Positions 50,294-59,714 of a DNA stretch of 64,000 nucleotides are shown piece after piece (the first letter of the stretch is position 1; each line of letters starts with the position of its first letter). The position numbers and the translations under genes are program-made. The stretch is from Lactococcus allomyrinae. Its GTDB lineage: Bacteria > Bacillota > Bacilli > Lactobacillales > Streptococcaceae. The notes beneath the pieces are model-generated. The model did no database searches. It was not told where the DNA came from and saw nothing but the letters and a program-made list of their open reading frames with translations. The stretch spans positions 248,001-312,000 of the forward strand of contig NZ_CP032627.1 in the NCBI RefSeq assembly GCF_003627095.1, read 5' to 3'.

Positions 50294-50383
50294 ATGAAAA
50301 TGTCAAAAGAACAAATACGTAAGTTCTTAAAAGAATATTTTATTGAAATTGAAGAAGAGGAGCAAAAGTACAAAGAAAAATGA
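50294..50383 (+). CDS. 29-aa acidic peptide
   Basis: AAAGGC lies before ATG 50294. The peptide MKMSKEQIRKFLKEYFIEIE... is an amphipathic helix. It ends 16 bases before the methylase-like gene. Low certainty as a product. Confidence 0.35.
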   Translation: MKMSKEQIRKFLKEYFIEIEEEEQKYKEK

Positions 50384-50399
50384 AGAAGGAGCAAGCTCT

Positions 50400-51050
50400 A
50401 TGCCAAGACGAATAGTAGAAAAAGAAGCTCAACCACTTTTTAATTGTTTGAAAAAAGCAACAACTGGGGGAACACTGGACTTAAATCGTGTGGTTCAGGA
50501 CTGGGTAGAAATTTCTGCTTATTCCTTAGCACTGGTTAATGGGGCAAATCAAGCAAAGGTATCTGATTTCTTAGATAAAATTAGTCAAATTCAAGGTAAA
50601 TATAGTGAGCAACAGCTTCAACTATTTTCAGAAGCTTTAACTATTCTTGGCGAACTGCATGAGCAGGAAATCAAAGATTGGCTGGGACAGATTACCAGCG
50701 AAGTTTTTCTTACCGAAAACAAGGATGGACAGGTTTTTACCCCAGATTATGTTGGTCGCTTGATGAGTATGATTGTATCCCAAGGAGATGATAAAAAGAA
50801 AACAGAGACAGTTGCAGATATGTGTTGTGGGACAGGTTCACTCATTCTTGGACATATTGCCAATATGCGAGAGAAGAACTCGGATAAGAAAGTTATTGTC
50901 ACAGCGTGTGATTTAGACCGCACTGCTCTGTTGTGTGCTTTCATCCAGTGTGGTATTCATAACATAACAGGAACTTTTGAGTATGGAAATGCGCTGACAA
51001 ACGAAGTTTTTGAAGTTTTCTATTCAGCTCCAATAAGTTTAAGTTTCTAA
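50400..51050 (+). CDS. N6-adenine methyltransferase-like protein lacking motif IV
   Basis: AAGGAGC precedes ATG 50400; the longer ORF from 50343 runs through the preceding peptide gene. The 216-aa protein has a helical N-terminus, the type I methylase-like VFTPDYVGRLM and the AdoMet motif DMCCGTGSLILG. It ends soon after (EVFYSAPISLSF) without the NPP(F/Y) catalytic motif. It is either truncated at the 3' side or a short phage form that binds AdoMet but may not methylate. Confidence 0.65.
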   Translation: MPRRIVEKEAQPLFNCLKKATTGGTLDLNRVVQDWVEISAYSLALVNGANQAKVSDFLDKISQIQGKYSEQQLQLFSEALTILGELHEQEIKDWLGQITSEVFLTENKDGQVFTPDYVGRLMSMIVSQGDDKKKTETVADMCCGTGSLILGHIANMREKNSDKKVIVTACDLDRTALLCAFIQCGIHNITGTFEYGNALTNEVFEVFYSAPISLSF

Positions 51051-51059
51051 GGAGGAAAT

Positions 51060-51347
51060 ATGCAAGAAAACCAACGATTTCTTGATGATTTAACAGAATT
51101 TGAGCAAGTCATCAAGGAACAAATGTACCTAGAATACAAAAAGTTTTTCTTTAAAATGCGTGCTATTATTAAATGGGGTAATCCGACGAATCCAGAATCA
51201 TTGCGAGAAATGCGTCAAGCAATGATTGAACGCTTAAACGATGCTGGGGGGAATTTAAAATTCTTTGCGGAAGAAGTTAAGAGTTTTAGAAATGAAGTTG
51301 AGGAGAGTCAAGCTGATGAGCAAAGTAATCAATATCATAAAAGTTGA
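51060..51347 (+). CDS. Unknown 95-aa protein
   Basis: CTAAGGAGGAAAT before ATG 51060. Helical, basic in the middle (YLEYKKFFFKMRAIIKWG). Overlaps a further small ORF at 51316. No family recognised. Last clear gene of the accessory region. Confidence 0.55.
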   Translation: MQENQRFLDDLTEFEQVIKEQMYLEYKKFFFKMRAIIKWGNPTNPESLREMRQAMIERLNDAGGNLKFFAEEVKSFRNEVEESQADEQSNQYHKS

Positions 51348-51414
51348 AAAATGGGGACATAATAAAAATTTTCAATATAGTTGCCACGCAAACTGGGGAA
51401 AGGTGCTCAAGTAG
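51316..51414 (+). CDS. 32-aa peptide overlapping the previous gene
   Basis: GAGGAGAG lies seven bases before ATG 51316; the product starts MSKVINIIKVEKWGHNKNFQ. Could be the 5' remnant of a longer gene cut at the element/chromosome junction. Confidence 0.35.
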   Translation: MSKVINIIKVEKWGHNKNFQYSCHANWGKVLK

Positions 51415-52045
51415 GTGCTTAGAAATTCAAAAAATAGAGAAATCGCTGGGATAAAGCAATAAACACGGAGGAATAAGCTCAACGATATAGAACATTTTAT
51501 TTATATTTATTAAAATTATTGAAATGCAATTTAAAAACGAGATATTGCTATCTCGAAAATTTGTTTGTCTATTTACTCTTTTTTAATCATTTGGGGCATT
51601 TCATGGGGCTTTTTAGATAGTGATGATTAAGAAAGACTTAACCATACGAAGCGCAGGGCATCAATTACTTATGTGCTCTTTTTTTTTGTTCATACATATA
51701 TAAAATTGAATTGATTGCTCCATTGGTGTGGGCAGGTTAGGCACTCAATGAAAGGAAAACGATGCTTTGCTTATCTACCATCTTCAACAGTTCCCAGACT
51801 GTTGAAGTCCCCACCAATGTTAGGGTACAACCTCACATCAAAGATATAAGGTCACACCTCCGTTTCACTACGTTATCCATTCGCTCTATCTCCACTTTGC
51901 ACCGTAGCGAGCATCGACAGCGTAGCCTAAAGGGCGAAGATAGCACGCACTTGCTAAGTTAAAATATAGATAAAATTCTGTATCTTTTATTTTGGGTTGC
52001 TTTAAAATTTCGTTTTTTTTACGTTTCTAGAGATACTCAAGTTAA
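51415..52045. other. Non-coding junction region with large stem-loop and repeat
   Basis: No supported gene. A T-rich terminator-like site is at 51650-51690. A large stem-loop spans about 51720-51820: CATTGGTG...CACCAATG arms enclose CTTCAACAG...CTGTTGAAG (51782-51807). A segment near 51865-51905 (ATCCATTCGCTCTAT and CTCCACTTTGC) recurs in inverted orientation at about 63895-63930. This is the likely boundary between accessory and chromosomal DNA; no attachment site could be identified. Confidence 0.45.
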
Positions 52046-52048
52046 CTA

Positions 52049-52105
52049 TTGACAATTTTTTTATTTAGGTTTATCATGGGTTTATCAAAAAGATTTAACG
52101 TTAAA
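52049..52105 (+). promoter_or_regulatory. Promoter and LacI operator of the sugar operon
   Basis: TTGACA (52049), 17-base spacer, TATCAT (52072-52077). Just downstream is the perfect palindrome TTTAACGTTAAA (52094-52105), also present in similar form before the LacI gene (58628-58639). Repressor binding here would block transcription. Confidence 0.75.
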
Positions 52106-52123
52106 CTTAAAGAAGGAAATGTT

Positions 52124-53068
52124 ATGGAACAAATGGCTCAGGGGCAAAGAATGGAGAAGAAAAAAGGAATATTGAGGGAAAAATTAAAAAATAATGCTTC
52201 ACTCTATCTCCTGCTCGCTCCAGCAACGATTTTATTGATTATGTTTGCGTATATCCCAATGTATGGACTTCTGATGGCTTTCAAGAATTATTCGCCTGCT
52301 CTAGGCGTTTGGAGAAGCCCTTGGGTAGGATTGATGTGGTTTCAGCAGTATTTTAGTTCTTACCAGTTTTTACCAACCATACTTAATACACTAAAAATTG
52401 CGCTTTATAGTATCATCATTGGATTTACTTTTCCCATTATTTTGGCTTTGATTTGTAATCAAATTCGAGTTCAGGCTTTTAAAAAGTTCTTTCAAGTGAC
52501 GACTTATTTGCCTCACTTTATTTCGACAATGGTAATGTGCGGAATGTTGCTCTTATTTCTTTCACCATCCTCTGGGATGATTGCAAATTTCTTGCATCTT
52601 TTTAACTTAAAAATGCCTGATGTTGTCGGGAATCCAAACTCATTTGCAAGCCTCTATGTCTGGTCAGATGTTTGGCAGCATGTCGGTTGGAATTCAATTA
52701 TTTATCTAGCAGCTCTATCTGCGATTGATCCTACTTATTATGAAGCAGCGACAATGGATGGGGCGACTCGCTTTCAACAAATGATTAAGATTGATTTACC
52801 ACTTTTAGTTCCAACGATGATGATTATGCTGATATTGACGGTTGGTCAACTTCTTAATATCGGCTTTGAAAAAGTGTTACTTTTACAGAATCCTTTGAAC
52901 TTACCTGGAAGTGAAATTATTTCAACTTATGTTTATAAAGTTGGTTTACAATCCTTTCAATATTCATATTCGACGGCGATTAATTTATTTCAAACCGTCA
53001 TTAATCTGGTAGTTCTTGTAACGGTTAATTTTATTTCTCGTCGTTTGACTAAAACAGGATTATTTTAG
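52124..53068 (+). CDS. ABC sugar permease, LplB-like
   Basis: ATG 52124 is chosen (AAAGAAGGAAAT upstream); the longer ORF start at 52049 is part of the -35. The 314-aa product has about six membrane helices and the EAA-like loop YYEAATMDGATRFQQMIKID. This is the larger permease of carbohydrate ABC importers of the LplB/YtcP class. The second permease and binding protein follow. Confidence 0.88.
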   Translation: MEQMAQGQRMEKKKGILREKLKNNASLYLLLAPATILLIMFAYIPMYGLLMAFKNYSPALGVWRSPWVGLMWFQQYFSSYQFLPTILNTLKIALYSIIIGFTFPIILALICNQIRVQAFKKFFQVTTYLPHFISTMVMCGMLLLFLSPSSGMIANFLHLFNLKMPDVVGNPNSFASLYVWSDVWQHVGWNSIIYLAALSAIDPTYYEAATMDGATRFQQMIKIDLPLLVPTMMIMLILTVGQLLNIGFEKVLLLQNPLNLPGSEIISTYVYKVGLQSFQYSYSTAINLFQTVINLVVLVTVNFISRRLTKTGLF

Positions 53069-53077
53069 GGGGAAAAA

Positions 53078-53983
53078 ATGGCAAGCAAAGCAAAAAAAGT
53101 AAAGAAACCAACGACTTTAAATGAAAAAATTTTTAATTTTGTTGTTTATGGTCTATCTATTCTACTCATTTTGGTGATTATTTATCCCTTGTGGTTTGTG
53201 ATTATTGCGAGCTTTTCAAATCCGGCAGATGTGGCAAGTGGTGCGGTATGGTTTTGGCCTAAGTCGTGGAGCTTAAAAGGCTACCAAGTCCTGTTCCAAC
53301 AGCCCTTGCTTTGGCGTTCCTATTTTAATACGATATTCTATACCTTGGCGGGTACGGCTTTTGGTTTACTGGTCAATATTCCTGTAGCTTATGCATTGAC
53401 GCGAAAAGACTTGCTTGGAAGAAAATGGATTTCACTTCTTTATGTTATTCCAATGTTTGTAACAGGTGGTTTGATTCCGATTTATTTGGTGACTAAAAAT
53501 TTTGGTCTGCTCAATACGATTTGGGTGATGATTATCCCATTTGCTGTATCTCCTTATAATATTATTGTGGCTAGAACTTTCTTTCAGGAGTCTATCCCAG
53601 AGGGATTATGGGAAGCTGCTCAAGTGGATGGAAGTGGAACGATTCGATATTTCTTTACGATTGTACTGCCTTTATCCAAAGCAATCTTAGCGGTTATAGG
53701 ACTGTGGACGGCGGTAGGGATTTGGAATTCATGGTTTAATGCGCTTATCTATCTGACCAATCCAAATTTGCAGCCTTTACAGCTCTTACTCAGACAGTTA
53801 TTGATTATGAATCAAACTTTACAGACGCAAACTACAGGTGCGATGGCGAGTGAGTTGGCACAGACTTCTCAGATGATGCAATATGCTTCTATTGTTATTT
53901 CTACATTACCTATTATGTTGGTCTATCCTTTCTTACAAAAATACTTTAATCAAGGGGTAATGGTTGGTGCGATTAAAGAATGA
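53078..53983 (+). CDS. ABC sugar permease, LplC/YtcP-like
   Basis: GGGGGAAAAA precedes ATG 53078. Six membrane helices and the EAA loop PEGLWEAAQVDGSGTIRYFF typical of the second permease subunit. No ATPase is encoded nearby, so a shared MsmK-type ATPase is probably used. Confidence 0.88.
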   Translation: MASKAKKVKKPTTLNEKIFNFVVYGLSILLILVIIYPLWFVIIASFSNPADVASGAVWFWPKSWSLKGYQVLFQQPLLWRSYFNTIFYTLAGTAFGLLVNIPVAYALTRKDLLGRKWISLLYVIPMFVTGGLIPIYLVTKNFGLLNTIWVMIIPFAVSPYNIIVARTFFQESIPEGLWEAAQVDGSGTIRYFFTIVLPLSKAILAVIGLWTAVGIWNSWFNALIYLTNPNLQPLQLLLRQLLIMNQTLQTQTTGAMASELAQTSQMMQYASIVISTLPIMLVYPFLQKYFNQGVMVGAIKE

Positions 53984-54048
53984 GTCTCTATTACTCTGGA
54001 AATAGAAAAAATTGGAATCAAAATTATATTATAAACTTAGGAGAACCT

Positions 54049-55605
54049 ATGATGAAAAATCGTAAGATTACTATTGGGATTGGGGCTGTTACAGTCCTTG
54101 CTGCTGTGACTTTACTCACAGCTTGTGGAAGTGGTCAGGCAAAAGGTAATGCGTCTAACACAACCAACAAGAACTTTACCGTGGCAACAGACCGGTGGGC
54201 AGATTGGGGTACAGACTTTGAAAAATTCCCTAATCAGCTTGCTAAAAAGGCAGGAATCAAGGTGAATTGGGATGTTTATGTGGATGCGAATTGGGCAGAT
54301 AAAAAAGCAACAATCCTCTCAAGTGGAAATCTACCTGATGTTTTTATGGGAAGTAATACTTTTACTGACCAGCAAATTGCGCAAAATCAGAATGATTTTA
54401 TTGATTTGAGCAAGTATATCAATGAAAAAGATATGCCAAATTTGATGAAGATGTTGAAGGATAATCCAGAGATAAAGGCAACCATCACAAGTCCTGATGG
54501 TAAGATTTACAGTCTGCCTAAGATTGCTCCAATGCGTCCAACCATTGCCAATCAATTGTTTATCAATCAAAAATGGTTGACTCAGCTTGGTTTGAAGATG
54601 CCAACAACTTATGACGAATTTGTCAATGTTTTAGAGCAATTTAAGGAGAAAATTCCTGGAAGTATTCCTTATGCGACAGGAAACTGGGATCCAGTATTTT
54701 CTTATATCTTACCTTTTAATAATCGTCTAGGTGCTGCGGGTACAAATGGGATGGAGCTTTACGATGGTAAAGTTGCTTGGGCATACGATACAGATGAATA
54801 TAAAGCCGGAATTGAAGCTATGCATGAAGCTTATGCCAAAGGATTGATTGACCCTGAAATGTTTACAGAAACAACAACTCAGGCACAAAACAAAATGATG
54901 GCGACGACCGAAAAAGTAGGTGTAGCTGCAGGTTGGACAGCAGATGCAAATTTTGGTGCGAATGCCAAAGATTATGTTGCTTTGCCAGCACTCAAGGGAC
55001 CTGATGGGAAGCAATATGTGATGAGTGATCCAGATCATTTTAACCAAAGTCGTAATGAAGTATTGGTTACGACACATGCTAAAAATGTTAAGGCTTTGAT
55101 GAAATGGCTGGATAGTTTTTACACAGAAGATGCTTCTATCCAAAACTACTATGGTGAATTTGGAGTGGGTACAGAGAAAACAGCAGATGGCTATACCGTG
55201 TTAAAACCTACTGGTGAAAACTCGGCGGATACTCAAGCTTGGATTAACTCACTTCGTGATTTTGGACCAAAGGTTTGGTCAGAAGCGGATAACAGTAAAG
55301 TGACTTATCAAGACCAAAACAATGGAGATGCTTTAAAACTTAAAATGGATGCAACGTTGAAGCAATATGCATTACCTGCCTTTCCAAATGTCCAATACAC
55401 GAATGAAGAGTTGAATACGATTGCTCAGGTTTATCAACAATTGAGTGCTTATGCGACACAAATGCAGGCACAATGGGTCACTAAAGGTGGTGTAGATAAA
55501 GATTGGTCAACCTATGAATCTAAGCTGAAAGCGATGGGACTGGACAAGTTCATGAAAATCCAAAATGATGCTTACAAACGTTATGAAAAACAAGTGAATA
55601 AGTAG
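54049..55605 (+). CDS. Sugar-binding lipoprotein, LplA-like
   Basis: ATG 54049 has TTAGGAGAACC directly upstream; the longer ORF from 53980 overlaps the permease stop without RBS. Signal peptide with lipobox LLTACGSG, so the mature protein is lipid-anchored at Cys. The ~500-residue mature part is a large (cluster D/family 1-like) solute-binding protein of the LplA type. Substrate is an oligosaccharide or glycoside, not identifiable from sequence alone. Confidence 0.88.
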   Translation: MMKNRKITIGIGAVTVLAAVTLLTACGSGQAKGNASNTTNKNFTVATDRWADWGTDFEKFPNQLAKKAGIKVNWDVYVDANWADKKATILSSGNLPDVFMGSNTFTDQQIAQNQNDFIDLSKYINEKDMPNLMKMLKDNPEIKATITSPDGKIYSLPKIAPMRPTIANQLFINQKWLTQLGLKMPTTYDEFVNVLEQFKEKIPGSIPYATGNWDPVFSYILPFNNRLGAAGTNGMELYDGKVAWAYDTDEYKAGIEAMHEAYAKGLIDPEMFTETTTQAQNKMMATTEKVGVAAGWTADANFGANAKDYVALPALKGPDGKQYVMSDPDHFNQSRNEVLVTTHAKNVKALMKWLDSFYTEDASIQNYYGEFGVGTEKTADGYTVLKPTGENSADTQAWINSLRDFGPKVWSEADNSKVTYQDQNNGDALKLKMDATLKQYALPAFPNVQYTNEELNTIAQVYQQLSAYATQMQAQWVTKGGVDKDWSTYESKLKAMGLDKFMKIQNDAYKRYEKQVNK

Positions 55606-55612
55606 TCGTGTA

Positions 55613-55722
55613 CCTTGCTTTTTCGTCGAAGTTCAGTACGACGAAAAAGCAAAACGGGTTTCCGAACAACCTTAGTGAGTTGCATTGTCAGAGGTTTCCT
55701 CCTACCTCTGACTTTTCTTAGT
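55613..55722 (+). terminator. Two hairpins between binding protein and DUF624 gene
   Basis: A 14-bp inverted repeat (TTGCTTTTTCGTCG and complement, 55615-55652) and GTCAGAGGT...ACCTCTGAC with a T-rich tail (55688-55720). They probably attenuate read-through and set the high level of binding protein relative to later genes. Confidence 0.7.
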
Positions 55723-55736
55723 GATGGTGGGAGAAA

Positions 55737-56375
55737 ATGGGAAAATTACTCAATGTTAATAGTCCTGTAATGCGGATAATGGCGCGTGTTTGCGACCTTG
55801 TGATTTTGAATACGTTATTTATTCTGACGGCTTTGCCACTGATTACGATAGGGGCGAGTTTATGTGCTTTGCAGACTAATTTGCAGAGAATCTTGAGGCA
55901 TCGCGAGTCAGGGTTGGTGCGAGATTATTTTCGAGCTTTTAAACAGAATTTTAAACAGGCGACTTTACTTTGGCTAGGAATTGTGTTGCTTGCATTTATT
56001 TTGTTTGCTGATTTTCGATTGATTCATCGTTTACCGATTCCCGCTGAATTTTTGTTGGGAGTAGCTGCGGGGATTTTAGCTATTTTTGTTGCTGTGGTGG
56101 CTATTTATGGATTTGCTTATCTGGGACGGTATGAAAATTCGATGAAAATGATGCTGAGAAATGTCATCATTTTGAGTTTACAAAATTTATTTCAGACCAT
56201 CTTTTTATTGGTTTTTAATGGATTTGTGATTTATTTCACATTTTCTAGTCCAGAAGCACTTTTGACGATGATTTACGTGTTTACTTTTGGAGGTTTTGCG
56301 GCGATAAGTCTTGCTTCTGCGGTAATGATTAAGCAAGTTTTTGATAAAATAGAGAAAGATAAAAAAGCGAGCTGA
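55737..56375 (+). CDS. DUF624/YesL-family membrane protein
   Basis: GGGAGAAA before ATG 55737. Five to six membrane helices; N-terminal motif VMRIMARVCDLVILNTLFIL and RDYFRAFKQNFKQATLLWLG are typical of YesL-like proteins. These accompany LplA/B/C-type sugar transporters, with unknown function. Confidence 0.85.
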   Translation: MGKLLNVNSPVMRIMARVCDLVILNTLFILTALPLITIGASLCALQTNLQRILRHRESGLVRDYFRAFKQNFKQATLLWLGIVLLAFILFADFRLIHRLPIPAEFLLGVAAGILAIFVAVVAIYGFAYLGRYENSMKMMLRNVIILSLQNLFQTIFLLVFNGFVIYFTFSSPEALLTMIYVFTFGGFAAISLASAVMIKQVFDKIEKDKKAS

Positions 56376-56391
56376 CAGGATTTCTGTCAGC
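56371..56391 (+). repeat. CTGTCAG hairpin
   Basis: GCTGACAG-GATTT-CTGTCAGC perfect 8-bp stem overlapping the DUF624 stop; a third CTGACAG follows. One of many CTGTCAG copies in the chromosomal part. Confidence 0.7.
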
Positions 56392-56421
56392 CTACTGACA
56401 GCGAGAAATAGATGGTAAAAA

Positions 56422-58632
56422 ATGAAGAATAATAAAATTATATTTGAAAAGGCACGATTTACGGTGCTGACGGAGCAATTGATTCGGATTGAGTACAGTG
56501 AAACGGGTCAATTTGAAGAAGGACAGACGCAGATTGTGCAAAATAGGAATTTTCCTGCTGTGGACTTTGATGTGATTGAAAAAGAAAATTCGCTTGAGAT
56601 TTTGACTTCGTCTGTGCATTTGTACTATACAGGTGGTGAATTTTCAAAGTCAAATTTATTTGCGGATGTCAAATTTAATTTTTCAGTTTATTCTAATCGT
56701 TGGTATTTTGGTGAAGCGATTGAGGATAACTTGGGAGGAACGACGCGAACGCTTGATAAGATTGATGGTTCATGCCGATTAGAAGATGGCATCATGTCAA
56801 AAAATGGTTATGCGGTGCTGACGGATCATAGTTTGGTACTGACAGAAAATGGGGATATTGCGGGTCAATCTGTCAGCGGTGTTGATTTGTATTTGTTTGC
56901 TTACGGTCGTGATTATCGTAGCGCTTTGCGAGATTATTATTTGCTGACAGGCCCGACACCTGCTTTACCACGTTTTGCGCTTGGAAATTGGTGGAGTCGT
57001 TATTATGCTTATTCGTCAGCGTCATATTTGGCATTGATGGATCGGTTTGCAGCTGAAAAAATTCCTTTATCTGTTGCGGTGATTGACATGGATTGGCATC
57101 GGGTCAGTGATGTTCCAGCAAAATATGGTTCGAGTTGGACAGGCTATTCTTGGAATAAAAAGCTATTTCCAGAGCCAGAAAAATTTTTGAGTGCCTTGCA
57201 TCGACGTGGGGTGAAAGTGACACTAAATGATCATCCGGCTGATGGTGTTCGGGCCTTTGAGGATATCTACCCTGTGGTTGCGGAGCGGATGGATTTAGAC
57301 AAGGGATTGGAAGAAGCAGCAAAATTTGACTTTGATAATCCAGAGTTTCGTGCCGCCTATTTTGAGGATGTGCATGGGCTTTTAGAGCAATATGGCACAG
57401 ACTTTTGGTGGTTGGATTGGCAACAGGGTGCTATTTCTAGCTCTGGTGCAGATCCGCTTTGGCTCTTGAATCATTATCAATATGCGGATAGTTTGAAAAA
57501 ATCGGGAAATGGAATGCTTTTGAGTCGTTATGCGGGCCCAGGCTCTCATCGTTATCCGATTGGATTTTCTGGAGATACAGTAATTTCATGGGCGAGTTTA
57601 GATTTTCAACCTTATTTTACAAGTACGGCGACAAATATTGGATATACTTGGTGGAGTCATGATATTGGCGGTCATATGCAAGGTTCAAAAGATGCTGAGT
57701 TGACATTGCGGTGGATTCAATATGGGGTGTTTTCGCCGATTAATCGTTTACATTCATCGAAATCAGAGTTTACGAGCAAGGAACCTTGGCATTTTGATAC
57801 GGTTATTTCATCTTCAATGAAGAACTTTTTGAGGCTTCGTCATGAACTCATTCCGTATCTTTATACTGCAAATCTCAGGACAGCACAGGAAGGTCGGGCA
57901 TTGATTGAGCCGCTTTATTATGAATATCCGCTTGATGATGCGGCTTATCGGCATCCGAATCAGTATTTTTTTGGTGAACAACTGATGGTCGCGCCAATGA
58001 CAAAGAAGATGAATACTGAGTTGCAGATGAGCGACGTTGAAGTTTGGCTGCCTAAGGGAACTTGGTACGACTTTTTTACAGGTCAAAGGTATGATGGAGA
58101 TGTAGAGCTGAAAGTATTCCGAGAAATCACTGAGATGCCAGTTTTTGCAAGGGCAGGCAGCATTATCCCGATGGATAAAAACCCTTTGAAAAATGAAGAA
58201 GTACCAAGTGAAATCATCTGGAGAATTTTCCCTGGTGCTGATGGTCAGTATGTTTTGCTTGAAGATGGGCAAAAAACGACGGTCAAAGTCACTGACGGAG
58301 TGCTGTCAGTACTGACAGAATCTGAGAAGCAAGATGATTTTCTGTCAGTGCGCAAACACACAATTATCTACGCGGGACGTGAAGTTGCGACAAATCTGAC
58401 AGGAAATTTTGAATTGGATTTGAAAATTTTCAGTGCTGAATTTGACTGGGACTTCAAAGAAAATTTATTTAGACGTTTGGATATTGCAGAAATTGATTAT
58501 GTTGATAAGGACGACATTTTTAGTCGTCTGTCAGTACTGACAGCGTTTGATAAGCGAGTTGCTTTTGTCAAAAGTTTAAAAAATGTTGATTTACAAGATA
58601 ATTTATTTGAGTTACTTTATAGTGGAAAATAA
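56422..58632 (+). CDS. Glycoside hydrolase family 31 enzyme
   Basis: 736 aa. The catalytic nucleophile region is DFWWLDWQQG, the likely acid/base is in FSGDTVISWASL, and HDIGGHMQG is the third conserved block; together these define GH31 (alpha-glucosidase/alpha-xylosidase type). There is no signal peptide, so it acts in the cytoplasm on imported oligosaccharides. The last ~110 residues form an extra C-terminal region. It lies in the LacI-controlled operon. Substrate not determined. Confidence 0.88.
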   Translation: MKNNKIIFEKARFTVLTEQLIRIEYSETGQFEEGQTQIVQNRNFPAVDFDVIEKENSLEILTSSVHLYYTGGEFSKSNLFADVKFNFSVYSNRWYFGEAIEDNLGGTTRTLDKIDGSCRLEDGIMSKNGYAVLTDHSLVLTENGDIAGQSVSGVDLYLFAYGRDYRSALRDYYLLTGPTPALPRFALGNWWSRYYAYSSASYLALMDRFAAEKIPLSVAVIDMDWHRVSDVPAKYGSSWTGYSWNKKLFPEPEKFLSALHRRGVKVTLNDHPADGVRAFEDIYPVVAERMDLDKGLEEAAKFDFDNPEFRAAYFEDVHGLLEQYGTDFWWLDWQQGAISSSGADPLWLLNHYQYADSLKKSGNGMLLSRYAGPGSHRYPIGFSGDTVISWASLDFQPYFTSTATNIGYTWWSHDIGGHMQGSKDAELTLRWIQYGVFSPINRLHSSKSEFTSKEPWHFDTVISSSMKNFLRLRHELIPYLYTANLRTAQEGRALIEPLYYEYPLDDAAYRHPNQYFFGEQLMVAPMTKKMNTELQMSDVEVWLPKGTWYDFFTGQRYDGDVELKVFREITEMPVFARAGSIIPMDKNPLKNEEVPSEIIWRIFPGADGQYVLLEDGQKTTVKVTDGVLSVLTESEKQDDFLSVRKHTIIYAGREVATNLTGNFELDLKIFSAEFDWDFKENLFRRLDIAEIDYVDKDDIFSRLSVLTAFDKRVAFVKSLKNVDLQDNLFELLYSGK

Positions 58633-58664
58633 CGTTAAACCTCTGTATAATGATATGCAGAGGT
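58628..58664 (+). promoter_or_regulatory. LacI operator and hairpin between GH31 and lacI-type gene
   Basis: AATAACGTTAAA (58628-58639) resembles the operator at 52094. It is followed by CCTCTG...CAGAGG (58640-58663), which contains TATAAT. Autoregulation of the repressor is likely. Confidence 0.6.
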
Positions 58665-58698
58665 TTACCTTACTTTACAATATAGAAATAAGACAATA

Positions 58699-59700
58699 AT
58701 GAAAAAAATCACACTTAAAGAAATTGCTGCGATGGCCGATGTGTCTGTGATGACAGTTTCCAATGTCATTCGTGGAAAAGACGCACGAGTATCACTGGAA
58801 ACGAAAAATAAAATATTGGCATTAATCAAAGCCTATCATTATGTTCCCAACCAAAATGCGTCCAATTTGCGCTCTGGGAAATCGAAATTAATTGGTGTTT
58901 TATTTTATAAAGCATCAGGAGAAACTGATTTTACAGACCCGTTCATTTCGTCAGTGCTGACAGGAATCAAAAAAGTCGCCAATGAAAAGGGCTACTTTAC
59001 GATGATTCATTCTGTTCATAATAAAAAGGGCATTGAAGATTTACAGCAAAATTGGGCTTTTGCGGGCTTTGTTGTGATTGGAGTGTCAAGCAGAGAATTT
59101 GCAAAAATTGATAAAGCGCTCTCAACTCCAGTCAGCTACATTGACACTTATTGGCAGGAAAATCAAGTTTTAGAAGAGAAACCGCGAAACTTCATTGGGA
59201 CAGATGAAGAAAAAATTTCGGAGACGGTCGCGGATTATTTGAAAGCAATGGGTCATGAGCGTGTGCTTTTTTATAGCTTTGATTTTGATGAAGTGGAGCC
59301 TGGGGTCATCGAGAAACGATATCATGCTTTTTTGAAATATTTCAAAGGAGAAATTACACTGCGCTCTACGCCAAATGCCAGCTATCAAGCGATTTTAGAA
59401 AGTGTTGCACCCTATCTTATGGAACAGTCTTTTACGGCAATTTATGCAACAGCAGATATTTTGGCAGCAAATCTAAATCAGATTTTCAAAGATATTTCAA
59501 TTATTGGTGTGGATAATGCTCCGTTTGACCAATTTATCTCTCCAAAATTGACGACGCTTGCAATTAATCAGATTGAAAAAGGCGAAATTTCGATGTTGAA
59601 TTTGATTGCTTCTATTGAGAAAGGAAGTTCAGCTGACTTTTACTCGGACAGTAAGCTCATTGAGCGTGATAGTGTGCAAAAAATCCCGTCAGCGGACTGA
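58699..59700 (+). CDS. LacI-family transcriptional regulator
   Basis: 333 aa. N-terminal HTH (ITLKEIAAMADVSVMTVSNV, hinge NQNASNLRSGK) followed by the periplasmic-binding-like sensor domain (IGVLFYKASG, SIIGVDNAPF). It very probably represses the 52124-58632 operon through the TTTAACGTTAAA sites. The effector is presumably the imported sugar or a breakdown product. Confidence 0.92.
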   Translation: MKKITLKEIAAMADVSVMTVSNVIRGKDARVSLETKNKILALIKAYHYVPNQNASNLRSGKSKLIGVLFYKASGETDFTDPFISSVLTGIKKVANEKGYFTMIHSVHNKKGIEDLQQNWAFAGFVVIGVSSREFAKIDKALSTPVSYIDTYWQENQVLEEKPRNFIGTDEEKISETVADYLKAMGHERVLFYSFDFDEVEPGVIEKRYHAFLKYFKGEITLRSTPNASYQAILESVAPYLMEQSFTAIYATADILAANLNQIFKDISIIGVDNAPFDQFISPKLTTLAINQIEKGEISMLNLIASIEKGSSADFYSDSKLIERDSVQKIPSAD

Positions 59701-59714
59701 CAGGATTTTTTTGT
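59688..59714 (+). terminator. Terminator of the LacI gene
   Basis: CCGTCAG-CGGA-CTGACAGG hairpin followed by T7, overlapping the stop codon. It separates the plus-strand operon from the convergent menaquinone cluster. Confidence 0.85.

Noticed and set aside
51762-51962. Plus-strand 66-codon ORF in the junction region.
   Set aside because: It crosses a large stem-loop and a dispersed repeat, has low-complexity composition and no convincing gene context.
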